From positions 1 to 64,000 of the forward strand of contig JAIXKI010000015.1 of NCBI GenBank assembly GCA_026936105.1: 64,000 nucleotides of DNA. Direction: 5' to 3'. The stretch is from Chitinophagales bacterium. GTDB taxonomy: Bacteria; Bacteroidota; Bacteroidia; Chitinophagales; Chitinophagaceae. Under the pieces are notes generated by a model. The model was not told the origin of the DNA. It searched no databases and saw nothing but the letters and a program-made list of their open reading frames with translations. This document shows positions 8,928-18,484 of this stretch, in pieces; the stretch's first letter is position 1, and every line of letters begins with the position of its first letter. A program made the translations under genes and the position numbers.

Positions 8928-9325
8928 TAAAAATAACTGAGTATGTAGAGGAAAATATAGCTTGCCAGGTTCATAACCACGGTGACTCCCCATATCTTTC
9001 CTTTACTTCTGCCAGAATACAAAAGCATCATCACCAGTCCTTCAATGATCACTGTGGCCAGGAAGAAGATCAGCCACAGAGTCAAAGAAGAGACAACACT
9101 GCTTAAAGAGATCAGTCTTGTAAATAGCAAATATCCTGCTACCGTTGAGGCAACATTTACTATCAAAGAATTCAATAATACTTTTCCGAAACCGTTCAAC
9201 CGGAAAAGCAGCATCACCACGGCTTCAATTACGATCACGGCAAGCAGGATAAGCAACAAGTGCCAGGGAAAAGCTTCAAAAAAAGTCGGAGTACCGACCA
9301 CAACATCAGAAAGAAATATATTCAT
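8927..9325 (-). CDS. Four-helix membrane protein with internal duplication (paralogue 1)
   Basis: 132 aa, nearly all hydrophobic, with four predicted helices. The two halves repeat one pattern: IEAVVMLLFRLNGFGK..LNSLIVNVAS..AGYLL (about 33-67), then IEGLVMMLLYSGRSKGK..GVTVVMNLASYIFLYIL (about 93-129). Each half therefore carries a helix-start Glu, a short charged turn with Gly-Lys, and a V-N-x-A-S motif. It is paralogous to the next gene upstream and coupled by a 1-bp overlap to the MFS gene downstream. I do not recognise the family and infer no function. Confidence 0.7.
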   Translation of the reverse strand: MNIFLSDVVVGTPTFFEAFPWHLLLILLAVIVIEAVVMLLFRLNGFGKVLLNSLIVNVASTVAGYLLFTRLISLSSVVSSLTLWLIFFLATVIIEGLVMMLLYSGRSKGKIWGVTVVMNLASYIFLYILSYF

Positions 9326-9360
9326 AAGACCAAATTAAATAATAAAATATAAGATTATCC

Positions 9361-9777
9361 TCAAAAAATATTTCTTCCAAAAAAGATGATCAGGATTGCA
9401 TAACTCGCCAGGTTCATAACCAACGTTGCCAGCCACACTCTTTCTTTAGGTTTCTTTTTCGTCAGCAGGATCAAGAGAAAACCTTCCACCAATACCGTAA
9501 TGGCAAAGATCACTACCCAACGCAGCATGGATCCTGAAGTAGTGAAGTCTGCGCCTATGCCCCTTACCAAAGGCAAAGTCAGATATCCGGCACCAAGGGA
9601 AGCCAGGTTCACCACCAAAGAATAAAGAAATGCTTTCCCTGAGCTTTCCACTTTAAAAAGCATCAGGATCCCTCCTTCTATCAGAACGATGATCGCCAGG
9701 AAAAGTATCAGAATAGGAAAAACAAGGAAAACACCCCCTGCGTCAAGTAAGAAAGGTTCCATACGGTTTTGTTTCAT
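9361..9777 (-). CDS. Four-helix membrane protein with internal duplication (paralogue 2)
   Basis: 138 aa, same design as the adjacent paralogue: IEGGILMLFKVESSGKAFLYSLVVNLAS..AGYL in the first half and VEGFLLILLTKKKPKERVWLATLVMNLASYAI in the second. The gap to the next gene is 35 bp, same strand, so the two and the MFS transporter probably form one transcript. The N-terminal hydrophilic segment is short and there is no cleavable signal. The alternative of a single split gene is ruled out because each has the full four helices. Confidence 0.7.
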   Translation of the reverse strand: MKQNRMEPFLLDAGGVFLVFPILILFLAIIVLIEGGILMLFKVESSGKAFLYSLVVNLASLGAGYLTLPLVRGIGADFTTSGSMLRWVVIFAITVLVEGFLLILLTKKKPKERVWLATLVMNLASYAILIIFFGRNIF

Positions 9778-9842
9778 TAAAAATAAACAAAATCCTGAGA
9801 GTCCAATTTTACCATAAACAGTTTTAACAACAAAAAATGTTA

Positions 9843-10379
9843 TTAAACTGCCTCAGTAAGCTGCACTTCACATTCGATACGCACCTCCTCTCCTACCATC
9901 AGGCTGCCTGCCTCCGTGATCACATTCCATTTCAATCCGAAGTCTTTTCTGTTGATCCGTCCGCTGATGGTAAAGCCTGCTTTGTTATTTCCATCCGGGT
10001 CTTTCACGACTCCTGCAAACTGCACATCCAGCTCTACACTCCTGGTTACATCCCTGATGGTCAGATTGCCATACAATTTATAATTGTCTTCTTCATCCAG
10101 TTTGTTGTAGCCGGTAGCCACAAATTTCAAAACCGGAAAATTCTTTGAATCAAAAAAATCAAGGCTTTTGATATGCCTGTCCCTTTCGGCGTTTCCGGTA
10201 GAGACCGACGCTGTGTCTGCAGTAAAACTTACCCTTGCCGTCATGAAATCTTCTTCTTCCGTTTCAACAGAAGCATCATAGCTGCCGAATCCTCCTGTGA
10301 TAGTGGTGATCATCAGATGCTTTACCCTGAACTGCACCTGTGAATTATCTTTATCTACTTTCCATTTTTTAACTGCCAT
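9843..10379 (-). CDS. YceI family protein
   Basis: 178-aa lipocalin-like beta-barrel that in this family binds isoprenoid or other amphipathic lipids. The family pattern is clear: WKVDKDNSQVQFRVKHLMI at the start, G.F..YDA.VET, then SLDFFDSKNFPVLKFVATGYNK, and the last third NRKDFGLKWNV...G.LMVGEEVRIE..VQL. Unlike many YceI proteins it has no signal peptide, so it is predicted to be cytoplasmic. It stands alone between unrelated genes. Confidence 0.88.
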   Translation of the reverse strand: MAVKKWKVDKDNSQVQFRVKHLMITTITGGFGSYDASVETEEEDFMTARVSFTADTASVSTGNAERDRHIKSLDFFDSKNFPVLKFVATGYNKLDEEDNYKLYGNLTIRDVTRSVELDVQFAGVVKDPDGNNKAGFTISGRINRKDFGLKWNVITEAGSLMVGEEVRIECEVQLTEAV

Positions 10380-10438
10380 CCTGATATTGTTTAGACATTA
10401 TTATAAACTTTTCGCAGAAACTTCCGGCAATTCTTATG

Positions 10439-11539
10439 CTACTCTACATTCTTCGCTTTTCGTACTTTGTCAATAACATCCAGGAGCCCTCCGGAAAATT
10501 TATCATCCATCAATTGCCAGAACATGATACCTCCCAGCTTATGCTCCATGGCATATCTTGTCTTTACAGATATGGAAATGCTATCATCATAAGTGGCAAG
10601 TATCTTTCTTTCCACATTAAATGCATAGGGAGCTTCAACAACTATATCCCAATATTTCACAAATCCGTTCGCTTCCGTTATACTGTCATATAAACGGGAA
10701 TACGAAACGCCATGGTCGAATCGTGCCGGATCATACAGCCCGTTATTATTGGTTTCACTCAGCAGAAAAAAACGGGAATAGAAAGCGGCGCCGATGATCA
10801 ATTTTTCAGAAGGCACTCCTTCTGCGATCAGCCTTTTCACGGCATTGTCTGTGGATTGCTTTTGCTCCGGAGTAGAATATAAGGGTGTATGATGGCCGCT
10901 TACCGTACTGAAGCCATTCACCAGGTCATAACTCATGATATTTATTTTATCAACCAGCCTGCCGGCCTTTTTCCACTCTATAGAAGAATCAATATACTGA
11001 TCAAAACCTCCTGCTGCAAAACTGATCTCATACTTCTTTCCCAATTCCCTGCGCAACACTTTCAGCAGAGAAGTAAAATTTTTTTTATCACCCTGAGTAA
11101 AGACATGGCCAGGAAATCCTGAAATGGCGGGGTACTCCCAGTCAAGGTCAATGCCATCTGTCTGAAAATATTCCATCAGCTCCTTAGCAGATTGTGCAAA
11201 TTCTTTTCTTCCTTCTTTAGTTGCGAAAACAGGTGAGCAGTCTTTACAGCCGCCCCAGCCTCCCAGTGACAGGATCACTTTCAAGTGAGGATATTTTTCC
11301 TTCATCGAAACCATCTTCTTTACCTGCAATGAATCGTAAGCATTGTCCACCGACAGCCTGTTTCCTTTTAAATGACAGAATGAATAGATCAGGTGGGTCA
11401 GTTTACCCACAGGGAAGCTGTCCAGTGCAGTGGTTCTCCCGGCAAAATACCCCAGGGCACTGATGTCTTTATTTTTTTGTGCAAATAAACCTTGAATGAG
11501 GAGCAATGATGCCACAACACTCAGAAAATATTTTTTCAT
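10439..11539 (-). CDS. Glycoside hydrolase family 18 chitinase-like enzyme
   Basis: Secreted GH18 TIM-barrel hydrolase. Start at 11539 is chosen because it gives a clean signal peptide (MKKYFLSVVASLLLIQGLFAQ); the longer frame adds a non-signal leader. The active-site motif DGIDLDWEYP lies at 128-137 with acid Glu135, the SLGGWGG strand at 91-97, and INIMSYDL near 205, where the Tyr-Asp assists the substrate N-acetyl group. At 366 aa it is a single catalytic domain without a carbohydrate-binding module. Substrates in the family are chitin, chitooligosaccharides or peptidoglycan-like glycans. Confidence 0.9.
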   Translation of the reverse strand: MKKYFLSVVASLLLIQGLFAQKNKDISALGYFAGRTTALDSFPVGKLTHLIYSFCHLKGNRLSVDNAYDSLQVKKMVSMKEKYPHLKVILSLGGWGGCKDCSPVFATKEGRKEFAQSAKELMEYFQTDGIDLDWEYPAISGFPGHVFTQGDKKNFTSLLKVLRRELGKKYEISFAAGGFDQYIDSSIEWKKAGRLVDKINIMSYDLVNGFSTVSGHHTPLYSTPEQKQSTDNAVKRLIAEGVPSEKLIIGAAFYSRFFLLSETNNNGLYDPARFDHGVSYSRLYDSITEANGFVKYWDIVVEAPYAFNVERKILATYDDSISISVKTRYAMEHKLGGIMFWQLMDDKFSGGLLDVIDKVRKAKNVE

Positions 11540-11738
11540 TACGAGCTGGCCGGGATGGCAGATTTTAAATAAAAGTAAATAAATATGCTTAAAAAAAATC
11601 TGCATCATCTTTTTGTAAATGCGAAATATAATTTCCCATCGGCTCCTTCCGGGCTACCGGAATGCTTTCCATTAATGCAAAGGAACCAAAGGATTTTATT
11701 TTCTCCTTATTTTTAAACTCTAAAATCAATTCTGCATT

Positions 11739-12317
11739 ATGGGAAAAGGCCGACTCGAAGCTTTCAGTGATGGGGTAATTGCGATCATTATCACGATCAT
11801 GGTGCTGGAATTAAAAATTCCCGTTGGAGATAAATTAAACTCATTATGGCCCTTATGGCCTAAATTGCTGAGCTATATTCTCAGCTTTGTATATGTCGCT
11901 ATTTACTGGAATAATCACCATCACATGATGCATGCAGTGGAAAAAGTAAGCGGTGGTGTGCTTTGGACCAATATGCTTTTATTATTCTGGCTTTCTCTCA
12001 TACCTTTTGCTACCGCCTGGATGGGAGAAAATCATTTTACACTTTGGCCGGTAGTCGTGTACGGATTCATTTTAATGCTATCCGCAACTTCGTACATAAT
12101 CCTGGCTCGTTGCCTGGTGAGCCTTCACGGAAAAGATTCGGTTTTTGCAAAGGTGCTCGGATCTGATTACAAAGGAAAACTCTCGGTCAGAATCTATGCA
12201 ATTGCAATCGGACTTTCCTTCATACACCCGATGATCGGCTTTGCTTTGTATGCGTTGGTTGCAGCCATGTGGTTCATCCCCGACAGAAGATTTGAAAAGA
12301 AAATTACTTCTCAATGA
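11739..12317 (+). CDS. TMEM175/DUF1211-type potassium channel-like protein
   Basis: 192-aa six-helix membrane protein. The family signature RLEAFSDGVIAIIITIMVLE at residues 5-24 contains the FSD motif that lines the helix-1 pore in bacterial TMEM175 channels. A second hallmark, YWNNHHHMMHAVEKV, follows helix 2. It would form a tetrameric cation-leak channel. The gene ends 5 bp from the convergent CopD-like gene. Confidence in the family is high; ion selectivity is inferred. Confidence 0.85.
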   Translation: MGKGRLEAFSDGVIAIIITIMVLELKIPVGDKLNSLWPLWPKLLSYILSFVYVAIYWNNHHHMMHAVEKVSGGVLWTNMLLLFWLSLIPFATAWMGENHFTLWPVVVYGFILMLSATSYIILARCLVSLHGKDSVFAKVLGSDYKGKLSVRIYAIAIGLSFIHPMIGFALYALVAAMWFIPDRRFEKKITSQ

Positions 12318-12322
12318 AAAGG

Positions 12323-12796
12323 TTATCCGCCCCTGGCTATGACAACACCGATATAAACCATAGCAAAGGAGACCAATAATAAAACACGTCCTGTCCACCG
12401 GGCAACCTTTCTTATCTGTATGCGGTCGTGCTCATCCATCTTGTCTGCAGCTTTCTTGCCCAGGAAAAGATCGTGGATCAGCGCTGCCAGCATCATCACC
12501 ACAAAAAGGATCACCTTGAGAACAACCAGCCTGCCATAACGTGCTGTAGTAAAAAATTCCCAGGAGAAATGGATACCCCGGAAATACATATTGGTGATGC
12601 CGGTGATCAGCAAAAGTGCAAATACAATGTATCCGTAAAACCGGAATTTAAGTCCGGTGACCATCATCACTTGTCTTTTCTCGGGATTGTTTTTTATTGC
12701 GGGTATCATCACCAAAGGAAGTACCAGCATGCCGCCGATCCAGAAAGCAGCGCATATAATATGAAGCCAGACACTTAAATAATATGATACAAGCAT
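12323..12796 (-). CDS. CopD-like four-helix membrane protein
   Basis: 157 aa with four hydrophobic helices. The first helix carries LHIICAAFWIGGMLVLPLV, matching the His-x(6-7)-W-x-GG pattern of the CopD copper-resistance/HemJ superfamily. A second His lies in LIHDLFLGKKA. Relatives act in copper uptake or (HemJ) protoporphyrinogen oxidation; neither is decided here because no copper or haem genes are adjacent. Convergent with the TMEM175 gene. Confidence 0.65.
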   Translation of the reverse strand: MLVSYYLSVWLHIICAAFWIGGMLVLPLVMIPAIKNNPEKRQVMMVTGLKFRFYGYIVFALLLITGITNMYFRGIHFSWEFFTTARYGRLVVLKVILFVVMMLAALIHDLFLGKKAADKMDEHDRIQIRKVARWTGRVLLLVSFAMVYIGVVIARGG

Positions 12797-12815
12797 GATC
12801 TTATTTTTTCAAAAT

Positions 12816-13658
12816 TCAACTATTAAAAAGAGTCATCTGAGCATACACTGCCTTCGGTTTGTTTTTCCGGGACAATCCTTTCACACCTTTTTTCGGATCA
12901 ATTTGGTACACTTCTGTCTCCCGGTATCTTGAAGCTATAACAATCGCTGTGCTGTTATCGTATAGTTCAAAAAGTTTTTTCACCAGTTCCGGATCATTAT
13001 TATTCTCTGACAAATGAGATAATATAAGATGCGAAAGATGACGGGGTTTATATTTTTGAACTAATTCAAAAGCCTGAGTATTGGATAAATGCCCTTTTTT
13101 ACCACTGATCCTCTTTTTCAAATGTTTTGGATACGATCCTTTCTCCAGCATATCTTCACAATAATTCGTTTCTAAAAAAGCCGCATGACAAATTTTAAAA
13201 TAGTGAATCAGTTCTTTCCCCGGATAACCAATATCCGTAAACACTCCTACATTCACCTCATCTCCCGAAATAACGAAGCTGTGCGGGTCGGCAGCATCAT
13301 GTGATTTTTTAAAAGGGATAATGGACAGATCGCCGATGGTTATTGTTGCAGTATCCTGAAAATAATGGATAAGCTTCTTATCAATTTTAAGTCCGCTGTT
13401 TTTTAGCGTGCCTTCCGTAATGTACACGGGTATATGATATTTTTTTGAGATCGTCACCACTCCGTTTATATGATCGGAGTGCTCATGTGAAATAAAAACA
13501 GCTTTCACTGCGGCTATGGAGAGCCCCAGACGTTCCATACGTTTTTTGGTTTCCGCACAGGAAATGCCGGCATCTATCAGCACTGCTTCTTTCTGATTGC
13601 CGATATAATAACAATTCCCGTTGCTCCCCGAATTCAGAGATGAGATGAATAAAGGCAT
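12816..13658 (-). CDS. MBL-fold metallo-hydrolase (YycJ/WalJ-like)
   Basis: 280-aa metallo-beta-lactamase-fold enzyme. The metal motif SHEHSDH is at residues 57-63 (His58, His60, Asp62, His63). The N-terminal SLNSGSNGNCYYIG strand and downstream SHDAADPHSFVISG are typical of the YycJ/WalJ group, which in Firmicutes is an exonuclease-like partner of cell-envelope signalling. I chose the Met at 13658 over the one at 13718 because MPLFISSLNSGSNGN is the conserved beginning and a TAnnTTTG box sits 8 bp upstream of it. Substrate unknown. Confidence 0.82.
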   Translation of the reverse strand: MPLFISSLNSGSNGNCYYIGNQKEAVLIDAGISCAETKKRMERLGLSIAAVKAVFISHEHSDHINGVVTISKKYHIPVYITEGTLKNSGLKIDKKLIHYFQDTATITIGDLSIIPFKKSHDAADPHSFVISGDEVNVGVFTDIGYPGKELIHYFKICHAAFLETNYCEDMLEKGSYPKHLKKRISGKKGHLSNTQAFELVQKYKPRHLSHLILSHLSENNNDPELVKKLFELYDNSTAIVIASRYRETEVYQIDPKKGVKGLSRKNKPKAVYAQMTLFNS

Positions 13659-13665
13659 GTAAGGA

Positions 13666-13673
13666 CAAAAATA
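13666..13673 (-). promoter_or_regulatory. Putative -7 element TATTTTTG for the MBL-fold gene
   Basis: On the minus strand it reads TATTTTTG and ends 8 bp before the chosen ATG. This predicts a very short leader and supports the shorter start at 13658. Confidence 0.45.
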
Positions 13674-13773
13674 ACCCTCCGAAAAGAAATGAAACGGGTA
13701 AAACATAATTATTCCCAAAACAGAAAACGGACAATCAGGAATTAATAATAAGCCCGTTAGTTTACTCAGCCGG

Positions 13774-14523
13774 TCAGGAAGTGATCAGCTTCAGGAATTC
13801 GTCTTTTTTTCTCCTTGCCACATCTATGACATCGCCGTTTTGCATGACAACCTGCCCTCCTTCGCCCCTGATATATTTTTTGATATAAGACATATTGATC
13901 AGGTGTGAATTATGCACCCGGTAAAAATGATAGGGAAGAAGCATTTCTTCAAAATCTTTCAGCAGGCGTGTGACCAGCATCGTATGCCCGTCCTGGAAAT
14001 ATAATTTGGAATAATTGGAATTGGACTCGATCCGTACAATATTTTTTATTTTGACGAATTCCATCCCGTCCCTTGTCGGAAGAGCAATGCTGTCTTCCTG
14101 GGATTTGTTTTCCTGCATACTTTTTCGCAGCACCTGCAATTTTTCCTGTACCTGCTGCCCGTGTTTCCGGGCTAACCGGTTTACTGCATTTTGCAATTCT
14201 TCAACGGAAATAGGTTTGACCAGGTAATCGAATGCGCTTATCCGGATGGCATCAATAGCATAGTGATTATAGGCTGTGGTAAAAATTATATCCGCTTCAA
14301 GGTCGTTCAACTCTTCCAGCAGGCGAAACCCGCTCATCCGGGGCATTTCTATATCCAGAAAAAGTATATCCGGGCGGTGTTGCTGTATCAGTGAAAGCGC
14401 CTCCTCAGGCTTTTGTGTAGCAGCAACGATTTTAACATCAGGACAAAATTCCCTGATTTTCTGCTGCAGATTCTGCAGGCTGCTCCATTCATCATCTACG
14501 AGGATGGCTTTCAGTAATTCCAT
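13774..14523 (-). CDS. LytTR-family response regulator
   Basis: 249-aa two-component regulator. The receiver domain (1-120) has the acidic pair Asp10/Asp11 and phospho-acceptor Asp57 in LFLDIEMP, plus the conserved TTA and YLVKPIS positions. The C-terminal LytTR DNA-binding domain (about 143-245) includes IVRIESNSNYSKLYF and YRVHNSHLINMSYIKKY. It follows the sensor kinase gene by only 3 bp, so the pair is co-transcribed and almost surely cognate. Targets are not visible; LytTR sites are direct repeats and none was identified. Confidence 0.92.
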   Translation of the reverse strand: MELLKAILVDDEWSSLQNLQQKIREFCPDVKIVAATQKPEEALSLIQQHRPDILFLDIEMPRMSGFRLLEELNDLEADIIFTTAYNHYAIDAIRISAFDYLVKPISVEELQNAVNRLARKHGQQVQEKLQVLRKSMQENKSQEDSIALPTRDGMEFVKIKNIVRIESNSNYSKLYFQDGHTMLVTRLLKDFEEMLLPYHFYRVHNSHLINMSYIKKYIRGEGGQVVMQNGDVIDVARRKKDEFLKLITS

Positions 14524-14526
14524 AGC

Positions 14527-17500
14527 TTATACTGCTTTTATTTTTATCTCCACTTCAGTTCCGGCTGGTTGATGAAACGCATCATATAAATCTGTGATAG
14601 TTAACTGCCCGTTGGTGTTTTGATTTCTATTAAATATCCTGATCCGTTCTTCCGTAATGGACAGCCCCAGGCTTTTATGATGAGGCCTGTTCTGCTGATT
14701 ATAAACGGCGGCCAATTCCCGCCCCACCCCGTTATCCCTGATCCGGTAACAGATGGAATCACCTTTCATCAACACAGATACCGATAATAAAAGGTCTTGC
14801 CTTTCACTGTGGGCCAGCCCGTGAACGATGGCATTTTCTACATAAGGCTGAATCAGCAACGGAGGCACACTATAATCACTGTTAAGCAAATCCGGCTGCA
14901 CATCAAACTGAAAACGGAATTTATTTCTGAACCGCAATTGTTCGAGGTCTGTATATAATCTTAATGCTTCCAGGTCTTTTGATAATGGTATCAATTCGCT
15001 CCGGCTGCTATCGAGAATAATGCGGATCAGCCGGGAAAATTTATTGAGATAGCTGATAGCCTGTCGTTTTTCATTTTGCATCATAAAATTTTCAATACTA
15101 TTCAGACTGTTGAAAATAAAATGCGGATTCATCTGCAACCGCAAAGCCGTCATTTCTGTTTCCACAATTCTTTGCTTAAAAAAAGCTTCCCGGCGGATGA
15201 AGGCAATACGCCGGCGCACCAGGTAGGTGATCAATACAACCAGAAACAGAAAAACGCCGAATTTAAACCAGTTTGTCTGCCACCAGTACGGCTGCACGAT
15301 AATCTTTACTTTATCTTCATTCACCGGCAGGTTGCTGTACTTAATTCCCCCTTTCACCAATAAAGTATAGGTGCCCGGCGAAAGGTTATAAAAAACCAGA
15401 TGGCCGTTTTCATTCTGTTGCCAGTCACTCATCAGCCCCTGCAGTTTATAGTAATAATTATTTCCCTGGTCATAATTCAAAACAGAGAAGTCCAAAGAAA
15501 AACGGTTTTGTCCCGGTTGTATGGTCAATATTTTTTCACCGGAAGAATTATAGTGAAAAAATTCCGGGGTATCCATGATTGTGGCATCACTGAAATGAAC
15601 AGGCGCATTGGGTTCGGCCTGATACAATAATTCATCCGGCTTCATCCTCAAAACATAACCCTGTATGCTCAACAGTAAGGAATGATCGTTTGCCTGATGA
15701 AAAGTTCCAATGGCATTGCTGGCTAATTCTCTTGTCTCGCCTAATTGCTTAAGCTGGCCGGTACGATGCATCAGATAAAATACACCCCGGCCGGAACTGA
15801 TCCATAAGTTCTGTTGAGGATCAATAATTATTCCTAACACCTCCACTCCCCCCACCAGTTCATTTTCCGTATAATCCTTCACTATTTTCTTTGTTACCGG
15901 ATCCCAGGCAAACAACCCTGAATAAGTGCCGATCCATAAAATTCCCTTACTATCTTCTTCAATACACTCGAAACTATTACTATGCTGTTGCAAATCCTGA
16001 CCCTGAAATTTAAAGACGGAAACAAAGCGGCCGGTAGCTGAATCATACTTAAAAAGCCCCCTCCCCACCGCTGTGGCATATATTTCTTTTTTGCTGCTGT
16101 AAAATAATGTCAGCAGCTTAGGCGGTACGCAATCGTCACAATCCGGAGAATTTTTAAAATGATAGGTAAACTTTTTTATTACCGGATCAAAAATGTAAAT
16201 ACCATTCGGCCCATTATTCCTGGTCCGGATCCACCAGTGATGATCATCTATTACCGTAATGGTGCGTAGGCCGGTAATATCATCGCCATCAGCCGGCTTG
16301 AAAAGTTCTGCCCGATCAGAGTGAATGTCATAATGAATTAAATATTCATTGGTGGTGATCCATAAAACGGTGTCACCTGAATGGCCGATATAATAAGGCT
16401 TCAGCGATCCGGACAGCGAATCAACCTTATGATCAACAAAAATTCTTTGAATTGATTTTACCGGTTTCCCTTCCTTACTGAAAAAATAAATTCCAGGCCC
16501 GACCCAGCGTGCCATCCAAAATCCCTTTGAAGTTTCACAAATGGAATAGATCCAGTCGGAAACCGCTGTGGGCAGCAATTCTGAAGAAGATGAAATATCC
16601 CATAACTCAAAAAGCTGCCGGGAAGGCCTGACATATCCGACTCCCGCTTCAGTGGCAATCCATAAAATATTCTGCCGGTCCACAAACACATAATGAACTT
16701 CATTTTTTGAAAGCAGATGCAGGGGAAAATAACCCCGGTGAAAAGTGTATATCTTACTCTGATAGCTTACAGGGTCCACCAGTATCAGTCCCTGGTCGCT
16801 GGCCAGGACTAACCAAATTTTATGACGGCTGTCCGGCCACTCCGAAATGGAAAAAACAACATTGACAAGGCCGGCTAATTGTATCGGGACAATTTTTCCG
16901 TTTTGCGGATTAAAAGACAGCAGTCCTCCCCCGAAGGAGGCGATCCAGAATTGAAGATTGGAATCCTGGTAAATAGACCGTATGTTGCCGGGAACCGGGC
17001 CAAATTTTTCAACCGGGCGCATGGTCACAGAATCAAGGCGGTAAATAAAATTTGTAGAAAAACCCCACCAGTTTCCCGTTTTATCTCTCATGAGCCGATT
17101 GTATGAATCTTTATTATCCTTCTCAAAACTTTTTATCGTTTTATCATCAGAAACTTTCCTGAAGCGCAGGGTACTGTCAAAATAGTAGAGAGAAGTTGGA
17201 GTTGTCACCCAGGCTGAATTATTTTGATTAATAAAAATACTGTTGAACTGGTCGTTGTCAATACTCGTAGTATCGGATGGATTATGGCGGAAATTTGTAA
17301 AGACCCCGGATCGTTTATTATAAACACTAAACCCTTCCTGTGTAGAAATCCACAAACGGTTATTGTGGTCAGATAAAACCTCGCTAACGGTATTGTTGAT
17401 TAATGAATTCCGGTCCGATGGATTATGGTAAAAGCTTCTGATACGGTAGCCGTCAAAACGGTTCAGCCCGTCGTTGGTGCCTATCCAGATGAAGCCCTGC

Positions 17501-17652
17501 TGATCCTGGGTAATATAACTGACATTATTATTCGACAGACCTTCTTTGATGCTGAGATAATCCAGTTGCAGGTTGGGGAATTGCTGCGAACGGACTGTAG
17601 TGCAGGAAAGAAGACAAGCCATATAAAACCATACGGTTTTCAAATCATACAT
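14527..17652 (-). CDS. LytS-type sensor histidine kinase with two-component propeller and Y_Y_Y domain
   Basis: 1041-aa membrane sensor. A signal sequence is followed by many propeller units of the form ..DQQGFIWIGTNDGLNRFDG.., filling the periplasm to about residue 690. A Y_Y_Y immunoglobulin-like domain follows (about 700-790, NRFSLDFSVLNYDQGNNYYYKLQG). One membrane helix near 795-815 leads to the His_kinase/HATPase module: QMNPHFIFNSLN with phospho-acceptor His844, N-box YVENAIVHG near 937 and G-box RDNGVGR near 971. Unlike HTCS hybrids it has no receiver or AraC domain; the adjacent LytTR gene supplies the output. Ligand is unknown; sensors of this layout often bind glycans. Confidence 0.93.
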   Translation of the reverse strand: MYDLKTVWFYMACLLSCTTVRSQQFPNLQLDYLSIKEGLSNNNVSYITQDQQGFIWIGTNDGLNRFDGYRIRSFYHNPSDRNSLINNTVSEVLSDHNNRLWISTQEGFSVYNKRSGVFTNFRHNPSDTTSIDNDQFNSIFINQNNSAWVTTPTSLYYFDSTLRFRKVSDDKTIKSFEKDNKDSYNRLMRDKTGNWWGFSTNFIYRLDSVTMRPVEKFGPVPGNIRSIYQDSNLQFWIASFGGGLLSFNPQNGKIVPIQLAGLVNVVFSISEWPDSRHKIWLVLASDQGLILVDPVSYQSKIYTFHRGYFPLHLLSKNEVHYVFVDRQNILWIATEAGVGYVRPSRQLFELWDISSSSELLPTAVSDWIYSICETSKGFWMARWVGPGIYFFSKEGKPVKSIQRIFVDHKVDSLSGSLKPYYIGHSGDTVLWITTNEYLIHYDIHSDRAELFKPADGDDITGLRTITVIDDHHWWIRTRNNGPNGIYIFDPVIKKFTYHFKNSPDCDDCVPPKLLTLFYSSKKEIYATAVGRGLFKYDSATGRFVSVFKFQGQDLQQHSNSFECIEEDSKGILWIGTYSGLFAWDPVTKKIVKDYTENELVGGVEVLGIIIDPQQNLWISSGRGVFYLMHRTGQLKQLGETRELASNAIGTFHQANDHSLLLSIQGYVLRMKPDELLYQAEPNAPVHFSDATIMDTPEFFHYNSSGEKILTIQPGQNRFSLDFSVLNYDQGNNYYYKLQGLMSDWQQNENGHLVFYNLSPGTYTLLVKGGIKYSNLPVNEDKVKIIVQPYWWQTNWFKFGVFLFLVVLITYLVRRRIAFIRREAFFKQRIVETEMTALRLQMNPHFIFNSLNSIENFMMQNEKRQAISYLNKFSRLIRIILDSSRSELIPLSKDLEALRLYTDLEQLRFRNKFRFQFDVQPDLLNSDYSVPPLLIQPYVENAIVHGLAHSERQDLLLSVSVLMKGDSICYRIRDNGVGRELAAVYNQQNRPHHKSLGLSITEERIRIFNRNQNTNGQLTITDLYDAFHQPAGTEVEIKIKAV

Positions 17653-17725
17653 CTTTAATGGGCGCTGAAACGGCAGGTGAAGTTTCCGAGGTTTAATTTA
17701 CAAAAAAAGGTCAAGATAGAATATA

Positions 17726-18418
17726 TTATTTTGATGGCGGATCAAAATCACTCGCAGGAAAGACCGCATTGGGATTCGCCTCCACGAGTTCAATAGCTAA
17801 TTGGGTGATATCCCCCTGGTGGTCAGTGAATGACCCGTTTAAACGAACAAGCCAACCCCATTGAAATATGGTGCCAATGAATGGCGTGCCCGGGAGGGGA
17901 ATACCGATGCGCATAAGCTGATTTAGGATGCTGCCGAATCCCGGAACTTGTGTACTCATCCAGCAATTAAAGACCTCGTTTGATGTTGCCTTTTTATATT
18001 GTATGTGTGTACAATTGAAGCTGTCTATCATCACATTTTTTTCTACTATCGTTAAATCAGGACCACCCCCCGGCGATGATGAAGATCCATTGATTGTCGA
18101 ACTATGTGTAAGAAAATTATAAAAAATTGTATGGTCAGGCTTAGAAAATTTATAAAATACTCCTATGTGACTCACAATACTATTTCCCCGTTCAACAACA
18201 ATATCACACCGCAGACCGATAAGGGAATCCATTTCAACATGATAACCCAGGCTCACATTCATCAGCCCCCTGATATTACCAACATAAGACAGCAAGACTC
18301 CATGCACCTGTGCTTTTCCTATACTATTTACATTTCCTTTTTTAGATTCCTTAGATATCTGAGCAGCAGAGTAAAGCGTCAAAGACAATAAGAGCAAAAG
18401 GATTTTGAACTGTTTCAT
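17726..18418 (-). CDS. Secreted hypothetical protein, 230 aa
   Basis: Signal peptide MKQFKILLLLLSLTLYSAAQ, then a beta-rich mature chain without a lipobox. I do not recognise the family. Visible features are a Ser/Gly-rich loop (SSTINGSSSSPGGGP), a CTHIQYKKA strand and a C-terminal half resembling DUF4412-like periplasmic proteins, but the match is too loose to name. It lies between the sensor kinase and the OmpA gene, all on the minus strand, with gaps of about 65-75 bp. Confidence 0.65.
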   Translation of the reverse strand: MKQFKILLLLLSLTLYSAAQISKESKKGNVNSIGKAQVHGVLLSYVGNIRGLMNVSLGYHVEMDSLIGLRCDIVVERGNSIVSHIGVFYKFSKPDHTIFYNFLTHSSTINGSSSSPGGGPDLTIVEKNVMIDSFNCTHIQYKKATSNEVFNCWMSTQVPGFGSILNQLMRIGIPLPGTPFIGTIFQWGWLVRLNGSFTDHQGDITQLAIELVEANPNAVFPASDFDPPSK

Positions 18419-18484
18419 AAATTTATTTCGGTTTCATTCATTCTTCCTTTACATACAGGTTTTAAAAAATCTCAGGTAAAAATT

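Noticed and set aside
14276-14572. Antisense frame opposite the LytTR regulator
   Set aside because: Ser/Arg-rich shadow of the real gene without conservation features.
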